Part shown: positions 11,317 to 22,695 of the stretch, piece after piece
Layout of the letters: every line of letters begins with the position of its first letter
How positions within the stretch are numbered: the first letter of the stretch is position 1
Assembly: GCF_000143415.4 (NCBI RefSeq)
Contig: NW_003314393.1
Location: 114,694 to 178,693, forward strand
DNA from: Selaginella moellendorffii
Taxonomy: Eukaryota > Streptophyta > Lycopodiopsida > Selaginellales > Selaginellaceae
Direction of reading: 5' to 3'
Length of the DNA stretch: 64,000 bases
Translations under genes and position numbers: made by a program
The notes under the pieces: generated by a model
The model's input: only the letters and a program-made list of their open reading frames with translations
The model's database searches: none
What the model was told of the DNA's origin: nothing

Positions 11317-12640
11317 CCAGACAGCCTTTTTAGCAGCCAAACACGCATGCCTTGAACGACTAAACCTGCAAGAAGATCAGCACCATCGTTGGTGGAAGGT
11401 GGATGAATCGATCATATGCACCCTCCCCAACATGGCATCGGGACTAGTCTTCGAGGCAGGACAGGCTGGACGCTTGTACCCCATCGTTACCCCCGAGTAC
11501 GAGGACCTCCCCGACATGAGCAGAGCTAAACCGATCAGAGTGATTCAAATGGAGAAAAAAACTGCCAACGTTGATCCTTTGATCCCAGAAAACCAATATG
11601 CTCGCCTCTACTGGTTCCGCCAACAAACCTTGGACGAACTCAAGTGGGATCCCGCAGAGTGGCATTGGAGGGGAACCACGTGCAAGGACTTCTTCCAGTA
11701 CGAGATCAAGCTAGGCCGAAAACTGATCAGGGTGCCGACTCGATCCTCCCTCATCCGGAAAGCAAAGGCCCAACAGATCCATTCCAGGAACCACTCACAC
11801 TGCATCAACAAGATCTGGAAGGGGCGCTGGTCAGCTAAGAACCGCTACTTCATGTGGCTGGCCCAACAAGAACGTCTCCCCTCTCTGGTCGCCATACATC
11901 TTCCGAACACAGCCTGCAAGACCTGTGGCGCCACAGAAACACAACGACACATCTTATGGGAATGTCCGACAGCACAGGAAGTATGGGAAGGTGCAGCAGC
12001 GGTATTCAAATGAACGTCAACCGGAGGAGCTGCAATCACATACGAATCAGCACTCTGGGGTAGCTTCATCCAAGGAAAAACAAAGAATCCTGATGCATGG
12101 AAGTGGAGACACAACGAGGCCCCACACTTTGATCAACTCAACCAAACTCAGACACACATTACGCATCTCCACCAGGAGCTCTTCGATGCGCTTCGGGGAT
12201 GCACACTAGCAGAGATATGGAAGGCTCGCTGCGCCAGGCTGTTCGAGGACACGGACCCCTCGGCTCGAGGAACTATCTCAAAGGTTTGGTCCAGACTGAT
12301 CGTCTCACTCGCGGCCCACCTGGACACGCTGATCAAACGAGGCGAGGAAGGGAAGATAGCGAAGGAGAAGGAGCTGTGGCCGTTTTTTAGAGGAAGAAGC
12401 GAGGCTGGAGAAGAAGAATGGATGTGGAAGCCACCAATATGGATTTGGCAGCACATGTTCAGGAACGAAGGCACGTGTACCTCCCCGAGTCGACAGAGTT
12501 CCACACCAGGAACTTCGAAAGCTTGGACATCGGACATCACAGGCTCGAGTACCAGTTCTACTTTGTCCCCTTCGTCCCACCCCCCCTAAAAATCTTGAAG
12601 AGCTCTTTCCCAGTTTCGAGCATGTCGAAATCGGACTCTA
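11317..12640 (+). pseudogene. LINE 3' part: ORF2 C-terminus with zf-RVT-like domain
   Basis: A 5'-truncated LINE fragment that begins at the same base ('agacagcc') as the copy at 19729. It encodes the end of ORF2. The zf-RVT-like domain is seen as KNRYFMWLAQQERLPS followed by CKTCG, then H and C in HILWEC (about 11830-11965). In-frame TGA at 12011-12013 replaces the CGA arginine of the sister copy at 20349, a single C-to-T change. Coding similarity continues to about 12580 (KELWPFF, IWQHMFRN). The 3' UTR has the family signature 'tttcgagcatgtcgaaatcgg', then 'ggtttatagaggataaa'. The reading frame also runs backwards into antisense 28S rRNA, which is not LINE. Confidence 0.85.
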
Positions 12641-12682
12641 TGGTTTATAGAGGATAAACTAATTAAAACCCCATTGACAAAG

Positions 12683-13371
12683 TTGGACTAGACATCTAGC
12701 AGGGTTACAATCAACGGAACCATGGGACAATCCTTCAAACTTGAAAGATCAGTCCGCCAAAGATGCCTCCTTGCCCCCTACCTGTTCCTGTTCATCGCAG
12801 ACGGCCTGGCTTACTACCTTACCCAACCAAAGGGCCCAAAAGGCACTCTGCACTTCAGGACATGAACGAAGCCTCAAAGGAGGACCTCCTATCCTCAGCC
12901 TTTGCAGACGACACAAGCCTGATCGTGGAGGGATCATTGGAGAACCTTTCAAACGTCAAAAGGGACCTGGACTTCTTCAATGAGGCCATGGGATCAAAAA
13001 TAAACTGGCACAAATCAGTAGGACTATGGCTCCCCCCTGGCAGTCCTCCAACATGGGGCACGCAGCTGGGCTTCAAATGGCTGGACACAGAGGAGACCAC
13101 CTGCTACCTCGGTTTCCAAGTCGGATGCCAATATGATCCAGAACCTCAGAACCAAAAAGCAGTTACAAAACTAAGGGATCAACTCAAGTTCTGGGCGAGC
13201 AGAAAACTATCATTCTCAACATGCTACGTGGTGGCAAACAGCATCCTGCTTGGAGCGATTTGGTTCCTAGCAGCATGCTGGAACATGGACAGGCGAACGA
13301 TCCAGGAAATTCGAACCTATGTCTGGAAAGGCTCCTCCTGCGTCTCACGTGGTGGAGCAAAGGTCAACTAG
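12683..13371 (+). pseudogene. LINE reverse-transcriptase fragment
   Basis: This is the middle of a LINE ORF2. It starts at SRVTINGTMGQSFKLE, which is also present at about 24260. It then has the RQxC-LAPYLFLF box and the AFADD catalytic motif (about 12898-12915, the [Y/F]ADD box of RT). The thumb region follows (CYLGFQVG; ANSILLGAIWFLAA). A frameshift separates the first and second halves near 12770-12860. It joins the 3' UTR of the preceding LINE copy without a host gap, so the two pieces were rearranged rather than inserted independently. The frame ends at 13371, just before an LTR. Confidence 0.85.
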
Positions 13372-13391
13372 CGGTCAGTAACACTTCCGAA

Positions 13392-14548
13392 TGTAGCGCA
13401 CGTGGTTTTGACCCTTTATCCTATGGTGATTTACCATAGGATAACACCACGAAGCGGAACCTAAACCCTCTTTGTGCCACGTGACATATGCCACGTGTCA
13501 CATGCCACGTGTCCATGCCACGTGTCCATGCCACGTGTCTACAGGAACCCGAGGTTCAGGGCCTTGGGCCACTGAACGAAGGAACAGTGCAAAACTCCCA
13601 AGCGTGAAGCCAAAGAGTGATGGAACCGAACCACGGAGCAACTCCCAAGCATAAAGCCCAAGGAGCGAAGGGACAGGAGCCCGGAGCGACTTGGAACAGT
13701 CCTAGAGTAATCAGCATCCCAATGCTAGGACCAGCACGCAAAACGGAGCCAAACGGAGTCTGACGCTATTTCGGCATACCGGTGGCCTAACGCGAGGATA
13801 TGGGTACTCCACCAACTAGCATGGAATGGAACTTGGGCTTAGACCCAAGCCGGATGCAGAACAAGGATAGGCACGCAAGCGGGAGCTAGACTATGCCTCA
13901 GGTTGGTCGGCCATACCCGACCTACCCACTATCCCTACTATACATTTGGAACCCCCCACAGCCCCCCCCCCTTTGAGGAACACACGCTTTGGGCTTTCAC
14001 CCCAAGCCTCCCTTAGTATCAGGAGTTAGTCTCTGGGACAAGCTCGAAACTTACTAAATATGGAATGTCCTTAGATTGCGAATTTGGACACGGGACGAAC
14101 ACCATTGTGTTCAGGCCGATCTCTACATTTCGTAGATATGCCAAATGAGCTAATCTAGACACTTTCCATAAATAGCATTTGGGACCGAAATGAGACCAAC
14201 ACAAAGGGTATGATAGCGAAGGTGTTTGGCAGACACGGTAAGCTATCATCTAGCGATATTGAGGGACCAAGCTCAATATCGCGGGGGTTCCCTACACTAG
14301 CAAGTGCAAGTCAAGGAATGAGTTTCTCTAACCAGGTCAAGTATGCTTGACAAATAGCACGTAGGAATTCCGTCCTTATGCCCATCTGGTCAAGTGCACA
14401 CGCGAAGACCAGTTTCTCAACTAGCTTAGGCGGAGACTGATAACGGGCCCAGCAATACTGACCTTCTGCCATCGTGGCAGTAAGGTAAGAGTGTCCGTAA
14501 GGACTAGCTGACAGGTAACTTTCGATACCCAAAGTCACATGCGCGACA
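13392..14548 (-). mobile_element. LTR, 1157 bp (3' LTR of a minus-strand retroelement)
   Basis: On the minus strand it starts TGTCGCGCATGTGAC and ends ...GCTACA (TG...CA). It is flanked upstream on its own strand by a purine tract AGGGGGGAGAG, so this is the 3' LTR. Homologous LTRs lie at 61681-62814 (plus, followed by a primer-binding site), 60921-61680 (partial), 16763-17624 (partial, minus) and about 9500-9845 (degenerate). The core holds a C-run and 'tttgggctttcacccc'. The last ~120 bp contain an array of CACGTG boxes. No clear 5-bp target duplication is visible. Confidence 0.85.
13478..13540. promoter_or_regulatory. Array of five CACGTG (G-box) motifs in the LTR
   Basis: Five CACGTG palindromes occur about every 12 bp, each within TGCCACGTGTC(C/A). 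Related LTRs carry fewer: two near 9597-9618 and two near 62696-62732. CACGTG is the binding core of plant bZIP and bHLH factors. A regulatory role in the LTR is inferred from this known specificity only. Confidence 0.5.
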
Positions 14549-14880
14549 CTCTCCCCCCCTAGGGAAGATCGACGTCCTCGTCGATGCACACTCGAGTCTA
14601 GAATACCGCCAAGGAAACAACTCCAGAAAAAGTTCACGGTACTCACACTATGTGAGAAATGCACCAACTTAAATGAGTTAGGAGGCAACCTCTTTGTCTA
14701 ACGCGGATGCGCTACCAGCTCAGACACCTTCCGGCCGTCGCCGACAAGGAAATGACCAACAGAGTCAGCCACCCTTGCTGCTCTGGTTGTCATCCAGCTT
14801 ACAAAAGTGTGATATGCCCTGCCCGCAGAGACATAGAGAGAGGAGCCAGGGGCCCCAACCCTCCTAAGCAAAAACTACTG
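14549..14880 (-). mobile_element. Polypurine tract and 3' end of a retroelement internal region
   Basis: Directly upstream (minus strand) of the LTR lies CCCTAGGGGGGAGAG, a polypurine tract. Before it the frame encodes a short RRGRRSSLGGE block, of the kind that ends gypsy polyproteins next to the tract. Beyond about 14700 I recognise no domain. Confidence 0.55.
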
Positions 14881-16760
14881 TAAATAGGCAGTTAGAGTTG
14901 TTTACACGGTCACGCCCTTTTAACGGAAGAAGGAACATCGACAGAGAGGCGGGTTATGTGACCAGTCGACAGTAGCTACCCCATGACTAGAGATTTCAAC
15001 ATGCACACGAAGTGCCGAAGCCAGTCTGCCTATTACTGACCCAAACTCAAAGATCAATAGATGGACAATATCAAAGTTATAAACAATGATATCTTAGAGT
15101 CTTAAGTATCAGTGAATATACCTTAGATTAGAACACAAAAGTATTCCAAGTAAGTTATCATCCCATAAACTAATAGTAGAGTATAGAAACCACCAAGATC
15201 ACAATAGATGGAAAACATAGGATTCACCATCCAACAAAATTCAATAGTCAATGTATCATCAAGAAAACTCAATGATAAATCTTAACTACTGAAGATGGTA
15301 GATAGTATGCCAAACAACTTACCAAAGATAACTCCAAGAACACAAAGCATCATTAACTGACAAGCACAAGGCTCGCGAATGTATCACCAATAGGAAATAA
15401 CATCCAAATCTATCAGAACTAACTCGAACAATAATCAACAGAATATAATGAATGTGGTAAGACCAACAACCATTCATTTATGTCAACTATCGCAGAAGAT
15501 AATCTGAATAGATCCCGGTCAACAATATCAAGGAACTCGAGTTGCTCAAGCAAGTGTCAGCAACATCCTACTAATGTCTCAAACCCAAGAGACCAATCTA
15601 GAGCAAACCACAAAGAACATGTGGTATTGCGAAAAGCCAAAAGTCATCAAAGAGAACAACTAACTACCATAAAAGGTCATCAATCATCCCATCAATAAGG
15701 AGATGCAGAATCATCGTCAAAGAAGGAATCCACCATCCTGAAGAATGGCAAATCATTCGATATTAACAATAATCAAGCAAATCCTTTTGACAAGGATAAT
15801 CAACTATCCTAGATGATAGTTAATCATCACCAATGATTGCTAGATGCAAAAGCCAACTTCAATAGTGAAGCTAATGAACTAAAATGCCTTCCCCAACAAC
15901 TTCTAACAAATGGAACAATGAGCATAAAACTCAAATAACCAAAAGCTCGAAGAAGTTTATAGCCAAGTCATGCCTAGCAATGATCACAAGTCTTGCATTG
16001 AACTAACTTCAATGCTAAAGAAGAAATCATGGTGTAACCCACAATATCCTCCTCAACACATCCATAAGCTAGACTTCATAATGCCAAAGCTAATGAAGAG
16101 CATATCTACATCAATCCAAAAGCTAAGCATAACGAAGCTAAACTCAACAAGTGATCACCAAATGATCCTCCATGAATCCATCTATAGCAAGACGTAACTC
16201 ACTTCATAACAAGCACAAAAAGAATCATCAATGATTGATATATCCTAATGTAAACCCAACAAGGGACCAACATCTTCAATATCAATCACTAACTTTTCCA
16301 CTTGTGGAGTTAGCATAGTCCTCGACTAAATCACTTTTCAAGGAAAAGCCAAAGCTTATCCTCTACTAAACAATCTTGTCTGGACACAACTAACTCAAAC
16401 TTGCCACTTAGTTCGTTTGAACATCAACACAGTTGCTAACTAGCAAATGTATGAATGCCAACAACATAAAGCTACAACCAAATCATCAACACTATCTGCA
16501 TCGAGACTAATAAAACTCAATATTAATCGAGAGAGAGATATCTCATTTCACTCGAATCTCAATAACAACAATGTCAATGTTAAGGCATCACTTTACTGCC
16601 ATCAACACCAGAACAAAGCTAGAAGAAAGCATGAGTGAATCACCACCCAAAACTCTCTAGCAACTAAGCTAACCAAAGTCAAAGATACTATACTTAGTAT
16701 CCAAGACCAATCTTTCAACATTACTCAGGTACAGATAACACTTCCTCAAGGAGTGATTCA
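14881..16760. other. No gene recognised; A/C-rich repetitive-looking DNA
   Basis: A strongly strand-biased stretch (A-rich on plus), full of 'caatgat', 'aatcatcaa' and 'aactaa' words, with no long frame and no domain. It may be the internal region of the retroelement whose 3' LTR is at 13392-14548, but this cannot be shown from the sequence. Confidence 0.35.
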
Positions 16761-16762
16761 CC

Positions 16763-17624
16763 CTGAGCGACTTGGAACAGTCCTAGAGTAACCAGCATCC
16801 CAATGCCAGGACCAGCACGCAAAACGGAGCCAAATGGAGTCTGATGTTATTTCGGCATACCGGTGGCCTAACACGAGGATATGGGTACTCCACCAACTAG
16901 CATGGAATGGAACTTGGGCTTAGACCCAAGCCGGACGCAGAACAAGGATAGGCACGCAAGCGGGAGCTAGACTATGCCTCAAGTTGGTCGGCCATGCCCG
17001 ACCTACCCACTATCCCTACTATACATTTAGAACCCCCCACGGGCCCCCCCCCCCTCCCTGAGGAACACACGCTTTGGGCTTTCACCCCAAGCCTCCCTTA
17101 GTATCAGGAGTTAGTCTCTGCGACAAGCTCAAAACTTACTAAATATGGAATGTCCTTACATTGCGAATTTGGACATGGGACGAACACTGTTGTGTTCAAG
17201 ACAATCTCTACATTCCGTAGATATGCCAAATGTGCAAATCTAGACACTTTCCATAAATAGCATTTGGGACCGAATTGAGACTAACACAAAGGGCATGATA
17301 GCGAGGGTGTTTGGCAAACACGGTAGCGATATTGAGGGACTAATCTCAATACGCAAGGGTTCTTGTCAAGCCAGTGCAAGACAGAGCAAAAGAGAACTAA
17401 AAAGCCGGGCCAAGTATGCTTGGCTGAATAGACACTTAGGAATTCCGTCCTTATGCTCATCCGGCCAAGTACAGATGCAAAGTTCAGTTTACTAACACTT
17501 GAACAAGAGGGACCAGCAATACCGAGGGTCCAGCAATACCGGGTCCAGCAATACCGACCTCCTGCCATCGTGGCAGTAAGGTAAGAGTGTTTGTCAGGTA
17601 ACTTTCGATACCCGATTCGTGACA
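16763..17624 (-). mobile_element. LTR, truncated at its 3' end
   Basis: A second minus-strand copy of the 1157-bp LTR family. It begins cleanly on its own strand at 17624 (TGTCACGAAT...) and runs to 16763, where it breaks off inside 'gagcgacttggaacag'. The CACGTG-array end is therefore missing. Beyond its 5' end lies the MULE left-end sequence. The same LTR/MULE junction is found at 60920/60921. Confidence 0.85.
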
Positions 17625-17885
17625 ACTTGGAAATATAGATTAAATCAAAATTGGAAAGATGAAAAAATGTTGGTTCAAGATGAGCCAATGTTTTTCTTGT
17701 GTTTGAGAAGTCGTAAGCTCAACTCATAAGTTCAAAATCTACCTAAGCTAGATCCTAGGAGGAGATGAGAGTAGTGACTTGAAGGGGAGTTTACAAGCCA
17801 CTCACTATGTTACTAAATTTGGTGCAAACAGAGAGTCACTTGCAATTGATATCAAGGGATCTTTGACTGACTAAGCAATCACCTT
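17625..17885 (-). mobile_element. MULE left-end fragment with flank
   Basis: This is the reverse complement of 60685-60920 at high identity. It includes the terminal GGTAGATTTTGAACTTATGAG-type sequence (compare 29162-29200), 'cttctcaaacacaa' and 'ccaattttgatttaatctat'. The adjoining host flank ('ggagtttacaagccactcactatg') is also shared with 60.7 kb, so the two loci are copies of one duplicated segment and not separate insertions. Confidence 0.8.
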
Positions 17886-18172
17886 CTTCTTTCCTTTTGC
17901 TCGGGTGGTTGTAGTTTGTTGCTGTTTCCCCCCCCTCTTTCCCCAAGGAAAAAAAGCAAAAGCAAGAAGAGGGCCACGCCTGATTGGAGGAACGGACACC
18001 TGAAGCACTGGAAAGGGACAGAAGCACCCGAGAAGCAAAACAAGTGCCAATCGCTCCAAGTCCAGGCCCTTAGAACAAGGCAACTTCCAACCAGTCCAAT
18101 GCGGCGCCCACCCTATCCGATGTCACAGTCCCAGTTCCGGGGGAGATCCAAGTCGAAGCCAATGAGATCCTT

Positions 18173-19729
18173 ATGGAGCTACAACAACACCAAGTCCTAG
18201 AAGCCAAGACACTCGTTCTTGCGATCTTTGAAGGAGGCAAACCTGACCGGGAGTTAGCCAGGCAGTGGTTGGACAAATGCTTCCAAGAGGTAGGAGTTGC
18301 TTTTCGGGGTCGACAGGTCACATTCCTCGGCCACAATTGCTATAGCATCGAAGTCTGCACCGAGACGAACCACCACACACTCATCACCACACAACGAATC
18401 ACGCAGCCAACCTACAAGTGCTTCTTCTACCGCTACCCGCCGGGCTTCTCACCAAGCCAAAAGGAGACGATCCATAGGCCGACGATGGAACTGGACCTCA
18501 TCATCGACGACCTCTCCAAAACCAACAACACCCCGGTGTTTCTGGCCATGATGGTTGAAGGGTTTGCACAGTACTTGGGGAAAAAGGCCACTCGGGAGGA
18601 ATCAGGCGGACAGCTCATATATGTCCTGTTCACAGGTAAAGCTATCCCCTACAAGATTCGGATGCTTGGCAAGGTGTACCTGGTCCACATCGTGGAGTCT
18701 CGCACAACACCCACAACCACACCAGCACCATCCGCACAAGTTGAGAGCTGCAAGTGCAAGCGAAGCCCGGCCACTCGGACCGTAACCTCAAAGAGACCAC
18801 CTGGGCGGGATTCAGTGCACCACACTGGATGCGCACAGGGATGGAGAGCTTCGCCCAATCGCTCCTCAGGATGGGGTGCTGCTCCATCAGCTCAACGGTT
18901 GCCCTCTCCAACCCAGCCTCACATGGAACGGTCACCGGAAGTGAACACCCAACCCCACGCCAAAGAATCCACCTCCAGGTCCTCTCAACGCCTGCAGGTC
19001 CGTCTCTGGATGCATGTCAGCACCTCACAACCAAGGCAGTACCTGGCGGTGTGGCGTTCACCCACAGGGTACACTCTCCCATCCTTCCATATGGCACGGA
19101 ATCAGCTCCCGGACCAGGGCCTTCATGCTTTCCTTCAGGCCTCTAAAATCATCAACGACATCCCGTACCGAGTGGAAGTGGACAAGTGCACTATAGTGGG
19201 CAGCAACATGGACCTGTATGCAGCCCTCCTCACCAAAAGCGGCGTCATCCCCACGAGAGGAGGGAGAGATCGCGAATTCTCGTGGGTGGAATGCCCACGC
19301 TTCACATGGCGAGAACGTCAACGCAGAGGCATACAACGTCGTTTGGACCGCTTCTACCTCACCATGGATCTGTGCATGCAAGGGGGGAAGTTGGACATTG
19401 ACAACACTTACACAGACTTCTCGGACCACCATCTGATCAGACTCACACTTCCCTTTCAAAGATCGAGAGGTCCAAGGAAGCCAGGTACCATACCCAAGAA
19501 GTTCTTTGAGGAGCAAGCCAACAATAATCGGGCACACGAGCAATGGAAAAAACACAAAGGGAACCTACACTCCTTCACCCTTCAAATCGCTCAAGAGGCT
19601 CGAGCCAAGATCCAAAAAGATAGGAGAGGCGACACCATGATCCAGCCCAACCAGACGGCCCACAACCGCGACCGAATCAATGCTTTCTACGGATTAACCA
19701 TCTCGGAACACAGGATGCGTAAATTCTAG
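18173..19729 (+). pseudogene. LINE ORF1 fused to endonuclease C-terminus, 518 aa
   Basis: An open frame of 518 codons that is a chimera of two LINE proteins. Residues 1 to about 190 look like a LINE ORF1/gag-like RNA-binding protein of the DUF4283 kind (GRQVTFLGHNCYSIEV; FLAMMVEGFAQYLGKK). A basic, proline-rich linker follows. Residues about 370-460 are the end of an ORF2 apurinic-type endonuclease: RFTWRERQ..., RLDRFYLT and the catalytic SDHHLIRLTLPF (canonical SDHxPI). A large in-frame deletion has joined them, because the endonuclease N-terminus and the RT are missing. The GC-rich leader at 17930-18170 is shared with 24590-24770. The frame is open, but the hybrid is unlikely to be a working LINE protein. 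Confidence 0.75.
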
Positions 19730-20452
19730 ACAGCCTTTTTAGCAGCCAAACACGCATGCCTTGAACGACTAAACCTGCAAGAAGATCAGCGCCATCGTTG
19801 GTGGAAGGTGGATGAATCGATCGTATTCACCCTACCCAACACGGCATCCTTGATATGAGCAGAGCTAAACCGATTAGAGTGATTCAAATAGAGAAAAAAA
19901 CTGCCAACGTTGATCCATTGATCCCAGAAAAACAATACGCTTGCCTCTACTGGTTCCGCCAACAAACCCTGGATGAACTCAAGTGGGATCCTGCAGAGTG
20001 GCATTGGAGGGGAACCACGTGCAAGGACTTCTTCCAGTACGAGACCAAGCTAGGCCGCAAACTGATCAAGGTGCCGACTCAATCCTCCCTCATCCGGAAA
20101 GCAAAGGCCCAACAGATCCATTCCAGGAACCACTCACACTGCATCAACAAGATCTGGAAGGGGCGCTGGAAAGCTAAGAACCGCTACTTCATGTGGCTAG
20201 CCCAACAAGAACGTCTCCCCTCTCTGGTCGCCATACATCTTCCGAACACAGCCTGCAAGACCTGTGGCGCCACAGAAACACAGCGACACATCTTATGGGA
20301 ATGTCCGACAGCACAGGAAGTATGGGAAGGTGCAGCAGCGGTATTCAAACGAACGTCAACCGGAGGAGCTGCAATCACATATGAATCAGCACTCTGGGGT
20401 AGCTTCATCCAAGGAAAAACAAAGAATCCTGATGCATGGAAGTGGAGACACA
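19730..20452 (+). pseudogene. LINE ORF2 C-terminus, second copy
   Basis: Nearly identical to 11317-12120 and starting at the same 'agacagcc' junction. The zf-RVT-like segment is intact (CKTCG...HILWEC near 20250-20305), and the CGA at 20349 is preserved where the sister copy has TGA. Upstream it abuts the chimeric ORF1/endonuclease frame, so RT sequences are missing here. Downstream it is cut at 20452 by a short telomere-type repeat. Confidence 0.85.
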
Positions 20453-20454
20453 TA

Positions 20455-20477
20455 GGGTTTAGGGTTTAGGGTTTAGA
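20455..20477 (+). repeat. Interstitial telomeric repeat (TTTAGGG)3
   Basis: Three TTTAGGG units (TAGGGTTTAGGGTTTAGGG...) sit exactly at the junction between two LINE fragments. This is the Arabidopsis-type plant telomere unit and suggests fill-in during double-strand break repair. Confidence 0.85.
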
Positions 20478-21500
20478 CCAGACCTCCAACATGGGGCACA
20501 GAGCTGGGTTTCAAATGGCTGAACACGGAGGAGACCACCCGCTACCTTGGCTTCCAAGTCGGACGCCAGTATGATCAAGAACCTCAGAACCAAAAAGTAG
20601 TTACAAAACTAAGGGATCAACTCAAGTTCTAGGCGAGCAGAAAACTATCATTCTCAGCACGCTGTGTGGTGGCTAACAGCATCCTGCTTGGAGCGATATG
20701 GTTCCTGGCAGCATGCTTGGTTTGGTCCAGATTGATCGTCTCACTCACGGCCCGCCTAGACACGCTGATCAAAGGAGGCGTGGAAGGGAAGATAGCGAAG
20801 GAGAAGGAGCAGCACAGGAAGTATGGGAAGGTGCAGCAGCGGTACTCAAACGAACAACAACCGGAGGAGCGGCAATCACATACGAATCAGCACTCTGGGG
20901 TAGCGTCATCCAGGGAAAAACAAAGAATCCTGATGCATGGAAGTGGAGACACAACGAGGCCCCACACTTTGATCAACTCAACCAAACTCGGACACACATT
21001 AAGCATCTCTACCAGGAGCTCTTTGACGCGCTTCGGGGATGTACACTAGCAGAGATATGGAAGGCTCGCTGTGCCAGGCTGTTCGAAGACACGGACCCCT
21101 CGGCTCAAGCAACTATCTCAAAGGTTTGGTCCAGATTGATCGTCTCACTCGCGGCCCACCTGGACACGCTGATCAAACGAGGTGTGGAAGGGAAGATAGC
21201 GAAGGAGAAGGAGCTGTGGCCGTTTTTTAGAGAAAGAAGCAAGGCTGGAGAAGAAGAATGGTTGTGGAAGCTACCATTATGGATTTGGCAGCACATGTTC
21301 AGGAACAACAGTATGTGTAGCTCTCCGAGTCGACAGAGTTCCACACCAGGAACTTTGGAAGTTTGGAGATCAGACATCACGGGCTCGAGTGCCAATTCTA
21401 CTTTGTCCCCCTCGTCCCACCCCCCCTAAAAATCTTGAAGTGCTCTTTCACAGTTTCAAGCATGTCGAAATCGGAATCTATGGTTTATAGAGGATAAAAT
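20478..21500 (+). pseudogene. Rearranged LINE RT-thumb and 3'-end fragments
   Basis: Three LINE pieces are joined out of order. 20478-20720 matches 13040-13280 (RT C-terminal part: FQVGRQYDQEP, ANSILLGAIWFLAAC). 20721-20815 is a piece of the far 3' coding end. 20816-21500 is a longer 3' end with an open frame through IWKARCARLFED, KELWPFF and IWQHMFRN, and the 3' UTR signature at about 21455-21500. In that piece the coding end is longer than in the 11.3-kb copy, because no stop interrupts it. All pieces are the same strand and family, which points to template switching or repeated recombination. Confidence 0.75.
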
Positions 21501-21509
21501 AAAAAACCC

Positions 21510-22260
21510 CATTGACAAAGTCAGCCATTTTTGTGGATCCACCATGATCAAGGCACTCAGAGCAACGCCATTTGATGTATGGGATGTTTCGAGGGGCACG
21601 GCTCGTGTCAGAAGCTGCATCAGGCTAGCTTGTTGGAGTGCAGAAACGTAGCTTCAACCCGGATCCGAAAGGAGCAGCTCGCCTTTGGTCGTGATTCCAA
21701 ATGGATAGCGCCAAGGGTACGGCTACACTGGTATGAGGCTGTGGGACTGGTGTGGTGGCACTACACTTGCACGGCCTGATGGGAGGCTGGAAACAGCAAT
21801 CCCAGTTGGAGGGGATCAGTCACACAGCAGCGAGGAGAGGACTTCCAGGCAGCAGCAGCATCACCATTACCAGAGACGGCACACTCCTCCTCAGTTCACC
21901 GCACTGTGGGATCCAGGACAGTACATCTCCAGGGGCTTCTTATATCTCTGGAAAACTGTAGGTGTCATACAGATAGAGATCAAGCAAGGGCGGTGTACCT
22001 TCACTGATCTCACGATCGACTCAAGTCCTTCACATCAGTAGATGCAACCACATGGGAGAGATGAGGCTGGGGACCATGGATAAGGCGCGAAGTTCACCAC
22101 CAGTACGGATAGGGAGCACGCGTTTGCGGAGTGAGTGGCACGGCTTTGGGCAGCACAGAACCGGACACTAGTTCCTTGATCTGATCTGCACAGAACCGAA
22201 CCGAACTCTAGTTCCAGGGATCCTCCCTTCATCACAACCCCACCATATGCTCTTTGCCAG
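21510..22260. other. Unrecognised 0.75-kb segment between LINE fragments
   Basis: Moderate GC, with open frames of up to about 100 codons in several frames. No family is recognised and no second copy exists in this window. It could be host DNA or an unassigned part of the LINE (ORF1 linker). Confidence 0.3.
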
Positions 22261-22695
22261 TTTCGAGCATGTCGAAACTGGACCTCTATGGTTTTCAAGA
22301 GGATAAATATGAAAAGCCCCATTGACAAAGGCGGACTAGATTCCGATTGATTGATCGTCTCACTCGCGGCCCGCCTGGACATGCTGATCAAATGAGGCAT
22401 GGAAGGGAAGATAGCGAAGGAGAAGGAGTTGTGGCCATTTTTTAGAGGAAGAAGCGAGGCTGGAGAAGAAGAATGGACGTGGAAGCCACCATTATGGATT
22501 TGGCAGCACATGTTCAGGAACGAAGGCACGTGTACCTCCCCGAGTCGACAGAGTTCCACACCAGGAACTTCGGAAGTTTTGAGATTGGACATCACAGGCT
22601 CGAGTATCAGTTCTACTTTGTCCCCCTCGTCCCACCCCCCCTAAAAATCTTGAAGAGCTCTTTCCCGGTTTCGAGCATGTCGAAATCGGACTCTA
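22260..22695 (+). pseudogene. LINE 3'-end fragments (two 3' UTR signatures)
   Basis: A 3' UTR signature (TTTCGAGCATGTCGAAACTGG) at about 22260 is followed by another copy of the coding end (IWQHMFRN near 22497) and a second 3' UTR signature at about 22670-22690. It is the same family as at 12.6 and 21.4 kb. Confidence 0.75.

Noticed and set aside
11192-12013. 273-codon ORF as one protein.
   Set aside because: Its first 42 codons are antisense 28S rRNA and the rest is the LINE C-terminus; the start is fortuitous.
14690-14750. Possible tRNA gene on the minus strand ('gagctggtagcgcatccgcg').
   Set aside because: A D-arm-like string is present, but no T-arm (GGTTCGANTCC) or closing acceptor stem follows, and it lies in a retroelement 3' region.
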